Source: Cephalotus follicularis (Eukaryota; Streptophyta; Magnoliopsida; Oxalidales; Cephalotaceae). Taken from it: a stretch of 64,000 bases of DNA. Positions within the stretch are counted from its first letter, which is position 1, and each line of letters opens with the position of its first letter. The stretch lies in the NCBI GenBank assembly GCA_001972305.1, contig BDDD01000046.1:191267-255266 (forward strand), read 5' to 3'. A program made the position numbers and the translations under genes. This document shows, piece by piece, positions 27,787 through 38,207 of this stretch. The notes under the pieces are model-generated. The model saw only the letters and a list, made by a program, of their open reading frames with translations. It was not told the origin of the DNA and did no database searches.

Positions 27787-29215
27787 GGATCACCACATCA
27801 TCAACAATAGTTGAATTGGTGTCACCATTGCATGCAATAGTGACACACAAGCATGACAATATGGAGAAGAACAAAGAGACATACCAACGATAATGGCTCC
27901 TTCGTTCTTTGCCAGTAGTTGCTTGGGAAGACACCCTTTGTGTTTCAAAAGCTTCCTGCTTATCCTCCAAGTCGAAGCTCTTTTGATTCAAGCGCCTGGT
28001 TGAAAACAGCAGCAACCAAAAACAAGAACAATGGCCAGTGTTTTCACAAAATACAAGATCTACCTAACTGATATTTGATTTTATAAAATACACAAAGACT
28101 TGATATGTCCAACATATCAATGTACTGTGATAATCGGGCATGGACCCTTTAAAATCTCAGTTAATATCGGTGGTATTCATAAATTACCGAAATACCCCTA
28201 GGGGTCGGTTAAGCCATTCTAAATGCTCCTGGAATGATATCCAATATTATCCAGATGAAAAATTAATCTAATTAATTTTTCATAATTTATTACACACCTC
28301 CGTAACGCGAGACTTTCTAAGTCATCAGTTGGCGTGTACTATTATCCCTTATCATACTTGGCCCCGATTGAGATCTACCGTAAGGATACGTGTCAATCCT
28401 AGATAATACCTCAATACCTAAAATATTTGATTATTACTAGGACCTTTGGCAGACTCTCTGAAAATCTAATTTCTAATCCACCTCAACATTGGCCAAGAAT
28501 TTCATAAGTCCAAAATACAATCATACCATAATATGGTCGATCACCTTCGCTCAGGTGTGACAATCCCTTATTGTGCACTCGTTTATATTCGTATAGATTT
28601 GATCATAACCAAAGATCACCTAATTGTCAGCCCTGCGCAAGAACTGGGTAAGGTGGGGATCAAAGCATAACTGTCTCCATACAATATAGAGCAGTCGCTC
28701 AAGTCTAAGGATCAGACGAGTTCGAAAACTCGCTAAGTGACTAACACTTATACACAATCGTAACAATTAGGAGTCACTACTGACACGAGAATAACGACTA
28801 TCCAAACAGTGTCTCCTACGTGGGTCCAGTTCAGTGTACACGCTCCTAGGGCGTACCCCGTATTTGCCCTAGTGTCCAACACAGATGGTAGTGAGAGAAT
28901 TCATCCTCCAATTCCATGAGCAGGCAACATACGCGCAAGTCTATCCGGTTCACTAATGCCCACAAAGTGAACCTATGACTTGGAACTAATTTGACATAAG
29001 GAATAAGGTAGCCAATCTCACTGCCTTCATGTTTGGCATCCAACCTTATGTCAGGGCATCGCAAATGTAAGTAGGTTTATAATAACTATTTCGATTATAT
29101 GATAAAACACAAGTGATATTGCCATATAAAATAATAAACAAAGTAGCACGTGTCATATATTAGGGATAAGATTGTTTATATACAAGGATAAATATAATAC
29201 GACAGCCTATCCAAT
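27660..29215. mobile_element. Unidentified insertion inside copia 1
   Basis: The GAG-pre-integrase coding sequence stops near 29215 (after VPNVRFSD) and resumes near 27660 (FGLCEHC). The ~1.5 kb between has no copia similarity, no long ORF and no confident terminal repeats, so it is a separate later insertion with approximate limits. It could be a solo LTR or another non-autonomous element; I do not recognise it. Confidence 0.6.
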
Positions 29216-29705
29216 GGTTTGTCGGGTCACTAAATCTAACATTAGGAACTCCTTCAACCATCTGTTTCGAAGTCAAGGTTTGTAACCCTTTTTCGCCTAT
29301 ATGCCCCAACCTCCGATGCCACAACATTGAATCATCTTCTTTGGCAGTCAAATTTTCAGTAACAAAAGCACCATTGGACTTGTTCAAAACTGTACTTTCC
29401 AACAGTTTATACAATGAACCATACCGAGTACCTCGAGCGATTACCATGGACCCACGAGTGAACTTGCAATAATCCTTCTTACAACTGAAGTCAAGTCCTT
29501 TATCTGTCATCATACCGACTGATATCAAATTCCTGGTAAGCTCAGGAATATGCATTGTATCGGGAAGATTCTTAACTGTCCCATCATTAATCTTCAACCT
29601 CACCTTTCCACGGCCAACGATTTTAACCTTAGTGTCATCTCCTAATAACACATATCCTCCGTCGTAGATTTCATAATCACAAAACCAGTCCCTATGAGGT
29701 GTCAT
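29160..29705 (-). pseudogene. Copia 1 protease/GAG-pre-integrase fragment
   Basis: The frame has the segment after the protease (VLLGDDTKVKIVGRG, LPDTMHIPELTRNLISVG) and MLWHRRLGHIGEKGLQTL, the GAG-pre-integrase motif. It is cut by the insertion boundary near 29215. The DSGA protease box itself, expected just upstream, is damaged. Confidence 0.85.
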
Positions 29706-29899
29706 ATGAAAGGATGCTAAATGTCAATAATCCAGATATCACGATCTGACTGGGCTAGGCAAGAAGCAACATACAAATCTCCAACGTCATTGTCATCATT
29801 CTTATTCTTACCGGATGATGACCCTTCATTAGTTTGTCTCTCTGGATTTACAACTTTACTTTTGCAATCTCTCCTTAGATGACCAAGTTTTCCACAATT

Positions 29900-30295
29900 C
29901 TAGCAGTTTCCTTTTACCTTATCCCCGCTTTTAGATCTTCCTCGTGACTTAGACTTGTCACAATATTTTTTTTGTTGTCGCTCAGTGGTTCGTCCCCTAA
30001 CAAACAGAGCATCATTGGATGAACCACCCATAGACAGTCTTCTCATCTCTTCAGACAATAAAACTGTAACAACATTCTCAAAACACAAAGCAATCGTATC
30101 ACTACCAATAGCAACAATTATATTATCCCATGAATCAGGTAGTGAACTGAGTAATGTAATAGCTTTATCATCTTCTTTAACATCTACACCAATAGACAAC
30201 ATCTGTCTTATTATAGTATTGAATTCATATAGAAGGTTAGAGAAATTATCACAGTCTCTCATCCGGAGGTTATACAGTTTCTTTCGTAGAAACAA
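29900..30295 (-). pseudogene. Copia 1 gag fragment
   Basis: The frame holds the retrotransposon gag (UBN2-type) pattern: LYNLRMRDCDNFSNLLYEFNTI, then LLSSLPDSWDN. A CCHC-like zinc-knuckle remnant follows at about 29860-29900, broken. The N-terminal part lies upstream (to about 30680) with stops. Confidence 0.85.
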
Positions 30296-30743
30296 CTTGT
30301 TGACGAGGGATTTACTCTGATAAGGCTCTCCAACTTCGTCTAGAGATCCTTTGCCGTAGGCTCAGTAGCAACGTTCACCAACACAGAGTCCGCAAGACAC
30401 AACCGTATTAGGTTCTGCGCATTTCGATCTAATATCACATTCTATTGTTGACAACGACAAAGATGATTCTGTTTCTGTCTTTCCAGAATCCTTTTTTGTC
30501 GCTGTATCGGTGATGCATAATCCTTCAATTTTAGATCTATCGTCATAGGTCTCGGATCCGTAATTACATGTCACAAATCCCTGTCCACAAGCATATCCTT
30601 CATCTTCAGTTTCCATAGTTCGAAACTCTTGTCTCCAAACTTCTCAATTTCAATACGTGATTGACTAGTCGACATCTTTGTAGAAAATGACCTAGAAACC
30701 TGATTGAACAAAACCTAAACACGAACCTGGCTCTGATACCATA

Positions 30744-31188
30744 TATAGGAATTTTCACATGTTTAATCGCACACAATCACACAGGAAATAAACGAGAAAA
30801 AGTAAAAATTAAGGGAGACACGATTTACCCAGGTTTACCCTAATATTAGGCTACGTCCTGCAATTGTTTTTGAATATTATCTTTGCAACACTCACACACT
30901 CTATTACACTCATAAGAAGGTATTTATAGGCTAGCTTAAGAAACCCTACTTAAGCTGCAATTACAAAAAAAAAAACACAAACCCAAGTGAAATATTCAAG
31001 CCCAACCCAAGTGAAATATCCAGGCCCAACAATATATTAGTCTTGAGCTTCCGGGGGCTCTGCCCCCTTGAAACCCCCGCCCACACACCAGTGAGTGTGT
31101 GGCTGTCCCACTTGCAGGTGAGCGGGACCTCTGAGTGTGTCTCGGGTTAAAATGTATTTCCGTTATAAAATACGAGCCATATCCAATA
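30744..31188 (-). repeat. 5' LTR of copia element 1
   Basis: 445 bp, matching 24926-25359. The primer-binding site lies immediately to its left on the plus strand (30729-30742). Confidence 0.88.
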
Positions 31189-31193
31189 ATAGT

Positions 31194-32653
31194 GAACATA
31201 AAATGAAGAAGAAGGATGAAGTGAAAAAGAAAAAAATATATCAACTCACTGGAGTCTTGTTGGAGGTGACAAGCTTAGAGAGAGTGTGTGTTGAGATTGG
31301 GAAATAAGCCTTTAGAGTGATAAATGATACTAGTTATACTGGAGGAAAAAGAGATAGAGAAATACAAATACAAAAGTAAAATATCGTAAGGATAAAGTTG
31401 TAAAGTGGTAATTGATAAAATTTAAAAAGAAAATAAAAAGAAAAAGAGATGCAGAATGATAAAAGCAAGAAAAAAAAGGATAAAGGAGTACAATCACTAT
31501 GAAAAATGATTTGCAAATCTCGAATGTGAAAAAATCTTTTATGTATATCATTACATATAGTTTGTGTGTATTGACACTTCTAATTATCATACTTATGATT
31601 AATATTTTATAAATCAAATCTTTAGATTTAATGTTTAATCTATATACAACATGCATATAAATTTTTAGGTTTATCTGATGTTTATAAATATAATGAAAAA
31701 ACTAATTTTTTATGGTATATGAAATTTTTTTATAGTGGCCAAAATTCGTATGTGAAGATAATTTAGTTAGATATATTCAATTGACATAATAATTTACGTG
31801 CATAACCTAAATAGATTAAATATTGAATGATTAATTTACAAAATATGTATCATAGGTATGATAATTAAGTGTCAATACACGTAAGTTACCTGTATTGACA
31901 TGCATGAAAGAGATTCCCTTGCTATATATAATAATATCTTAAAAAGGCATATTTTTGCGTGTTCTAAATCTTAAATACTTCTAGGAATAAGGTCCCTAAT
32001 GAACTCAATCATCCTGGTCATTGATCAGAATTCAAATTACCACGTTTATGAGAATGTAGTTTTTAACGATTTATTACAGTAAGTTTTCGTGAGTCTCTTG
32101 TGTGATTACTCATATCACAGGTCACACCGTGATGATGACGATCCTCCTTTCCCGTTAACTTTTCTGTTGACAACAGACTCTCTAATACTTTTCGTAAAAA
32201 AATAAAAAACTTGGATATTTCCCACTATTTACCTTGTTTTAATTGTATCTAATATTTATGAATGATATGTTTTCTTTCGTGCTATGTTTGGTGTGGTTTG
32301 GGAGAAAACGGCGAGGAGAAATTGCATTTGAGATTACAAGAGAAGTCGAAAGGTAATGAGTTTGCATAAGCCCCTGGGCCAGTTTGGTATGCGATAATCG
32401 GAAGGAATGAAGTAGAATAAAATTCTCTTCATTTTCATTTATTTATTTGGTAGTAATTTTTGTTAGTGATAATGAGAGTATTATGTATTACCTGAAGACC
32501 AACCGGTAATGCCTTTTACTTTCAAAAATGGATCGAATGACCATAATCATTTTGGTGGTAATACATGAATGTTTATATAATTATATAATAGGTTTAACCT
32601 ATATATAATGTCAATGTAGTTAACTTAAGTGTATAGTCATTATAATTAGATAA
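31194..32653. other. AT-rich intergenic DNA
   Basis: No gene or clear element. The open frames here are in low-complexity A/T-rich sequence. A GTTTGGTATGCGATAATCGGAAGGAATG block near 32390 resembles a degraded transposon terminus. Confidence 0.45.
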
Positions 32654-32658
32654 CTTAT

Positions 32659-33306
32659 TGATATGGGAAAAATTCGTTTTGAACCCGGTGACATGTGTCC
32701 GCGGTATGGGGGGGACGACAGCTGTCCTCCCAAGGAATGATGGTCTGACCTATGGGTCTTGTCACCAATTAAGGAAAATGTCTCCTCTAAACAGTCTGAC
32801 ACGCCACAGAGGGTAGGAAGCCGCACGCCCGCGCAGCCACACGGATAGGATGGTCCCCCGTCACATCAGTGTGAGGGAAGAGACTGACAAGCCACCAAAG
32901 CCCTCCCATCCATTAATGGGCATACGGCTACGTACACCAAAGGGGGAGGAGTCCAAGGGAAAGGTCAGGGCCACTGCGTCCCCCCCTAGGGGCAACCACT
33001 CCTGACTGGACACTCATCAATCACAAGCATCCCTATAAATACAAGAATCAAACACAATACCAAGGTCAGCCATTTTTTCTTCTAGCATACAAAGAACCCA
33101 TTATTCTCTGTACAACAGCTAACTTGAGTTTCGGAGTGCCCCTGAGAGAATAACCTCCTCGACCTTCCTCCATTTCCTCGCTTGTTCAGGGGTCATCAAC
33201 CGCCTTTACTCACACACCCTTTCTCGGACATATTCGCGCATTCCCCAAAAACAAATCAAGCCCTTACACGTGGGGTGCTGTTGCAGGAGAGATTTTCGCA
33301 TCAACA
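32659..33306 (+). mobile_element. Solo LTR, family A copy 2 (648 bp)
   Basis: Begins TGATATGGGAAAAATT and ends GCATCAACA, with a perfect 5-bp duplication CTTAT (32654-32658 and 33307-33311). It shares with the copies at 4956 and 34099 the 5' GATATGGAAAAA start, the CTATAAATACAAGAATC TATA-like block (about 33030), a TTCGGAGTGCCCCTGAGAGAA block and the terminal GAGAGATTTTCGCATCAACA. No coding capacity. Confidence 0.87.
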
Positions 33307-33559
33307 CTTATGATTAATATTTTTTAAATTCAATAATTAAATTTGATATTCTATCAATATAGATCACATATACAAATTTCTCAAATCAATTGGATATTTA
33401 TAGATATTCTATTGAATAAGTTAATCCTTTATTATACATGAGTAAATTATAAAATAGTTAAAATTTTCAAGTGCATATGAAATAGTTAAAGATTTTTAAT
33501 TGACAAGAAAATTTGCATGCATTATCTAGATACATAGAACATCAAATTTAACGGTTAAA

Positions 33560-33875
33560 TTTGAAGTGATCATAAATGAGGTGACCAAACATGAGTAATG
33601 ATTATAAAAAGATCATTTATTGATGTTTTAAAAATGTCACAAATGAGTTTTGATCACCTCATTTGTGATCACACTTACTCACACAAATGAACGTGAGCAA
33701 CGCGCACACATATATATAAAATATTAAATATAACATTGAATTTGAAGTGGACACAAATGACGAGACCAAACAAGAGTAGTGATTCTAAAAAGATCATTTG
33801 TTGATGTTTTAAAAAACTCACAAACAAGTTTGGACCACCTCATTTGTGATCATACTTGCTTATACGAGCAACTCA
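33560..33875. repeat. Tandem duplication (~181-bp period) of a hairpin-forming unit
   Basis: Copy 1 (33560-33695) and copy 2 (33741-33875) share TTTGAAGTG, GACCAAACA, AAAGATCATTTRTTGATGTTTTAAAAA and CACCTCATTTGTGATCA blocks. In each, the start (ATAAATGAGGTGACC-like) is complementary to the end (GATCACCTCATTTGTGATC), so each can fold. Copies differ at many positions. Probably two MITE-like units. Confidence 0.65.
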
Positions 33876-33913
33876 CTATGTCATTGCATCTTATCTATAT
33901 TTTTATGCAATGA

Positions 33914-33935
33914 ATATATATATATATATATATAT
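33914..33935. repeat. (TA)n microsatellite
   Basis: About 11 AT dinucleotides in AT-rich intergenic DNA. Confidence 0.9.
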
Positions 33936-34098
33936 TATGATTCAAAATAAATTGTTATATGATGGTAGACTTTTTAGTTTGTCATAATTTCTTATACTTT
34001 TTAATATCATTTAATGAAATATATTAAGTGAGATATTGAATTAATGCATTTTAATAAATGGTGTAAGGTTGAGTGACAATATATCCTATCTTTAATAT

Positions 34099-34599
34099 TG
34101 ATATGGAAAAAAATTATGTTCATAAAGAGTGCCACGTGTCATCGGGATAAAGGACAGGTGTCCTCCAAAGTCAAAGACACGTGGTCGGGCGTTACAAATT
34201 CAAAGAATAACGCGTCATAACGTTAGGGCATGAAATCAGGTGGAGATCAGAGAAATGTCGAGATCCTCGACATTTCCTTGTGGGAACGAAGATCACTTCC
34301 GCAAGTCCAGCAAAGTCAGTTACAATTACAAACCATCTTTATAAATACAAGAATCAGAGACACAACCTAGGTCGGTCATTCTTTAATACAAAAGCACCCT
34401 GTGAATTTTTCTCAGCTTTTCACTGACTTAAGCATCAGAGTGTCCCTAAGAGAAAACCCTCATAGACCTACGATCAGTTTGTTCTATTTGTGCAGGGAAA
34501 GCGATCACACATCGTTTCTCGGAGCAGTCAAGCGCTTCTCCTAACAAATCAAACATTTCCACGTAAAAGACTGTTGATGAGAGAATTTTTGCATTAACA
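34099..34599 (+). mobile_element. Solo LTR, family A copy 3 (501 bp)
   Basis: Begins TGATATGGAAAAAAATT and ends GCATTAACA, with a perfect 5-bp duplication AATAT (34094-34098 and 34600-34604). Internal blocks (CACGTGTCATCGGG, TTTATAAATACAAGAATCAG, CATCAGAGTGTCCCTAAGAGAA) match the copies at 4956 and 32659. This is the shortest copy and gives the minimal LTR of the family. Confidence 0.87.
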
Positions 34600-34604
34600 A
34601 ATAT

Positions 34605-35331
34605 AATATATAATATAGTATATATAAATTAAAATATTGTTTGTATTTATATATGTATTTATAATATAATTCATATTTATTACCTATACAATGTAAAAAT
34701 ATATTATAATTTATAGTTATATATTATTATATTTAAATAATATACATTATATCTTTATTACATTAATATTATATAGTTAAGAATAAAGATAGTATGATAA
34801 GATATAATATATATTTACAATTAAAAAATTATTTTAATAAAATAATTATATTATTCTATTTTATTTTATTATAAAATTATTTAACCAAACACTATAATTG
34901 TAATCCTCAACATGATTATATACTTTAATAACTAAAAAAAAGAATAAAAACATGAATTTCATTATATTTCATTCAAATATCAATATCTTATTTCATCCAA
35001 TGTCGAATATCTATACCAAATATAACCTTATTATCTATGTTTCAATATCCGATTCTCAATTTATTTGTGAAGTAATAGGGTCCACAATGATATTTTTGGT
35101 CACATCTTTTTTTCGAAATGAAGTTGTAAAATGAAACATAACTTATAAAGTTTTGTTTATTATTGATTTTAAAGTGGCACTGCCTAAGTTTTATTTACCA
35201 AAATGCTAATCAAAATTTTCCTGTAGAAAATTTTAAAAAGGTTAAAAAAAGAATGTTTGAAATTTTGGAGCGGGAAAATGAATAATTCGGCGTCTCTCAA
35301 AACAAAAACAAAAACTCCAAACTCGCACCCT
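34605..35331. other. Extremely AT-rich spacer upstream of H2A
   Basis: To about 34.9 kb almost pure A/T with TATAAT-like runs; then ordinary intergenic DNA approaching the histone promoter. No gene. Confidence 0.5.
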
Positions 35332-35472
35332 ATTGGTCCATTACAATTGACACGGATCGCGCCCTCAACACTCATGAAGCGTCAATGAATTGCAATCCAA
35401 CGGCTCAGATCCACCACCCCCTCCTCTCCAACACACTCCACCACTCTCTCACCACTCACCGCTCTATAAAAA
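35332..35472 (+). promoter_or_regulatory. Histone-type promoter of the H2A gene
   Basis: In order: inverse CCAAT (ATTGG, 35332-35336); an octamer-like GGATCGCG (35354-35361, close to the plant histone octamer CGCGGATC); a nonamer-like AATCCAACG (35394-35402); a second CAGATCCAC; and a TATA box TATAAAAA (35465-35472), about 110 bp before the ATG. These are the known classes of cis-elements that give S-phase expression to plant histone genes. Matches to the octamer are not exact. Confidence 0.65.
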
Positions 35473-35579
35473 CCACATCCTCTCTCCCTCTCTCGAAACA
35501 AAACTCAGATTCCTTTTTGATATCAAAATATTCCGCTTTCATTTTTTGGGCTTTAATTCGGGTCCGGTAGATCTGAGAA

Positions 35580-36176
35580 ATGGACACAGGAGCGAAACTG
35601 AAGAAGGGTGCTGGAGGACGCAAAGGAGGAGGCCCAAAGAAGAAGGCTGTTCCTCGGTCTGTCAAAGCGGGGCTCCAATTTCCAGTTGGTAGGATTGGCC
35701 GTTACTTGAAGAAAGGGAGGTATGCACAGCGCGTCGGTAGCGGGGCCCCGGTTTATTTAGCTGCCGTGCTCGAGTATCTCGCCGCTGAAGTAACTATCCA
35801 CTTCTCTTGAACTAGCATATTTTTATTCCTTCATACTATTTCGTTTTTAGGGTTAGGGCAGTGATTTTTTTATAGTATATTTTTTTTGTGGGTGCTTAAT
35901 TAATCTTAGGCTATTTTAAATGGATCTGTGTAGGTTCTGGAGTTGGCTGGGAATGCGGCACGTGACAACAAGAAGAACAGAATCATCCCAAGACACGTGC
36001 TGCTTGCAGTGAGAAACGATGAGGAGCTTGGTAAGCTACTTGCTGGTGTCACCATTGCTCATGGTGGGGTCTTGCCTAACATCAACCCTGTACTGTTGCC
36101 AAAGAAGAGTGAGAAGGCTGCTGCCAAGGAACCCAAGTCTCCCTCCAAAGCCACCAAGTCACCTAAGAAGGCCTAA
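35580..36176 (+). CDS. HTA: Histone H2A.W-type variant (SPKK tail)
   Basis: Two exons, 35580-35789 and 35934-36176 (GT-AG intron of 144 bp), giving 150 residues. The core is canonical H2[18 protein letters not shown], the [32 protein letters not shown] helices split by the intron after codon 70, then NDEELGKLL and [12 protein letters not shown]. The C-terminal extension contains KSPSK and ends KSPKKA; the SPKK minor-groove motif identifies H2A.W, the plant variant of constitutive heterochromatin. There is no SQEF motif, so it is not H2A.X, and the intron position is typical for plant H2A. All conserved residues are intact. Confidence 0.96.
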
Positions 36177-37727
36177 CCCCATGTTTAGCTAGTGTAGTTG
36201 GTTGTTTTTCTGTTTTTGTGTATGTAACTTTTGGGTTTTAGGGATGTCATCTTGTTTAAGAAATGAAAATGGGAATTTGTAGTGGGATGTTGATCTTTGT
36301 TACTGTTATTTTGGGATTTGCTTTATTAATGAATCAAACTTCTTGTTTGCGATATCCTTTTGTTCAGTTTTTTTGCGTTTCTCAAAAAAAAAAAAAGATT
36401 AATTATATCGTTAATACACAAACTTTTTACTTCATTTGACTGCATAAGGCTATGTGTTTTTAAATCTGAACACATCTAATTTTAGAATTATAATATTTGG
36501 TACGTGGGGTGGTATAATTTGCTCATTGCACTTATTTCAGTTAGTTGTGAGATGTAATTCATGGTGAATGTACATGCAGGAATATCTTTTCCTTGAGCTT
36601 TACTTTTGTGTTTTTATTTGTTCTCTTCTTGTGAGATGTAAAAATGCATTTCGTTCTAAATGACTCATACTAAATACATTTTTACAAACTCTTCCTGGGT
36701 CAATCGAAGAAATTGATATTGGTGGATCTTTGGATTACGATGAGATGAAACCTTCCCTCAATCGAGATGCAAAAAGGATAGAATGTCCTACACTGGTAGA
36801 TGATGGAGAAAACAGGGGAATGATTAATTTTTTTAAAAAAAATTTAAGCCAACCAGTTCACCCCTTTAATTTCTTTATTTAAATATTAAGTACAATTACA
36901 AATAGTTTGTTCAGCTATTAATTTATAATTTTTTTTATTTTAAGATACTATAAAAACTTGTGTCTCAATTATTAATTAAGATATCTAAAATATCTTTCAT
37001 TTAACAATAATAATAATAATATTATTATTATTATTAAATGAGACTACACATATAAAGTTTTTTTTTTTACAGAATTTAAGTTAAACAGGTCCAGTCACCT
37101 TTTCTTTAGCAGACATGTAAAGTTTTCTTTACAGAATTTAAATGAGAGATTTGAGACATGAAACATTGGGGATTGGCTTGTTTGGGAGTTCAACAATATT
37201 ATTTGGTGGAAGAGAAGAGTGGAAACAAAATATCATATGAGAATCTATTAAAATTAGGATGATTGTAGTTCTCCTAACTTTGCCACTTAAGTTTGCAGGA
37301 AATGAGCAGCAAACTTCTTTGTTCCTCGTTGTACCTTCTTTAATAACTTGATTGTTTGTAAATACAACTACTCCTTGAAGTTTCCAGCCATTGTCTTTGC
37401 TCCACAGTCTGAATAGTTCAACCTGGCTCCATACCGTTGGTAACCTGATATAATTTGATCAAGGACTGGTTATTTCTAGTCATCATTCATACGATGCTCT
37501 ATGTGATCTGTATCTGACAGTTCAAAATATGACTTGACTGCTATAGGCTTTCCTGCACACTTCATGAAGCATTACATGCAACATCGAGAATGAAGCACTA
37601 CATAAAGCAAATTAAATTATTTGATATATAGTACCTTGTTTTGGATGAAACTTGTCTTCATTCTTCTTTAATAATGTTGCACATGAACACTCAATATTTT
37701 CTTTCCTTTTTCCCCCTTTTTTCACAG
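36177..37727. other. H2A 3' flank and spacer
   Basis: H2A 3'-UTR to about 36.36 kb, then AT-rich DNA with an AAT/ATT palindrome at 36998-37040. No gene is seen until the orphan exon at 37728. Confidence 0.4.
36998..37040. repeat. Palindromic (AAT)n(ATT)n microsatellite
   Basis: CATTTAACAATAAT... runs into its own inverse ...ATTATTAAATG, five AAT units facing five ATT units with one three-base gap. It could extrude as a cruciform. Confidence 0.85.
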
Positions 37728-37852
37728 GGTTTGAAATGGCATGCGAGGTGGCTTAGGATAGATGAAGATGGAGATGTAGTAGAAGAGTTTCTTGATGAAG
37801 TCTTGCCAGAGGCACCACAGAGTGCGGCAGTCCAGGACAAGCCTTTCTCATG
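37728..37852 (+). pseudogene. Orphan exon of an unrecognised gene
   Basis: A 125-nt segment sits between a strong acceptor (pyrimidine tract then CACAG) and a donor (CATG/GTTTGT). It reads GLKWHARWLRIDEDGDVVEEF, then LDEVLPEAPQ and QDKPFSW, with protein-like composition unlike the surrounding A/T DNA. No flanking exons were found within 1.5 kb on either side. It is probably a relic or transduplicated exon; the parent gene is not recognised. Confidence 0.35.
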
Positions 37853-37990
37853 GTTTGTAGTATTAATAATTATTATTATCGTAAAGTGCAGTGTATTTTG
37901 AGTATCTTATCCTTAAATATTAAAGGTTAAAGAAATATATACGAAAACTACGAAGTTTTCAATAACAATGAAGTTATAAAAAATAGAAAA

Positions 37991-38062
37991 TGCGTCTGCC
38001 GGGAGTCGAACCCGGGTCTATTGCTTGGAAGGCAATTATCCTAACCGTTGGACTACAAACGC
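37991..38062 (-). tRNA. trnG-UCC: tRNA-Gly (anticodon UCC)
   Basis: 72 nt on the minus strand: acceptor GCGTTTG/CAGACGC with one T-G wobble pair, A-box-like TAGTCCAACGG, anticodon loop CTTCCAA, B-box GGGTTCGACTCCC, discriminator A. Nuclear-type tRNA, no intron, CCA not encoded. It lies 146 bp upstream of the RRM gene ATG, head to head. Confidence 0.97.
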
Positions 38063-38207
38063 TTGCTTGTTGAACGACCTTTAATTTATTTTATGTGATG
38101 TATCTTCTTTGATTCTCAACCCACATCACTTCACTGACACTGGGTCTTCCTCCGTTTTTGTGGCGTTTGCTGTTACTCCTCGCTAACATGCGCCCCGTCC
38201 CTCGATA

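Larger units (their letters stand above)
24926..31188 (-). mobile_element. Decayed Ty1/copia LTR retrotransposon with nested insertion
   Basis: About 6.26 kb on the minus strand, bounded by LTRs 24926-25359 and 30744-31188. Flanks ACAGT (24921-24925) and ATAGT (31189-31193) form a target duplication with one mismatch. A primer site complementary to initiator Met-tRNA (TGGTATCAGAGCC, 30729-30741) adjoins the 5' LTR and a purine tract (AAGTGGGAGA) adjoins the 3' LTR. Gag, protease-region, integrase, RT and RNase H pieces follow in Ty1/copia order but are split by frameshifts and stops, and a block of about 1.5 kb interrupts integrase. LTR divergence and decay indicate an old, non-autonomous copy. 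Confidence 0.92.

Noticed and set aside
31330..31656. 108-codon F/I/Y-rich minus-strand frame
   Set aside because: Arises from A-rich DNA (AAAAAG runs) beside copia 1; no conserved features.
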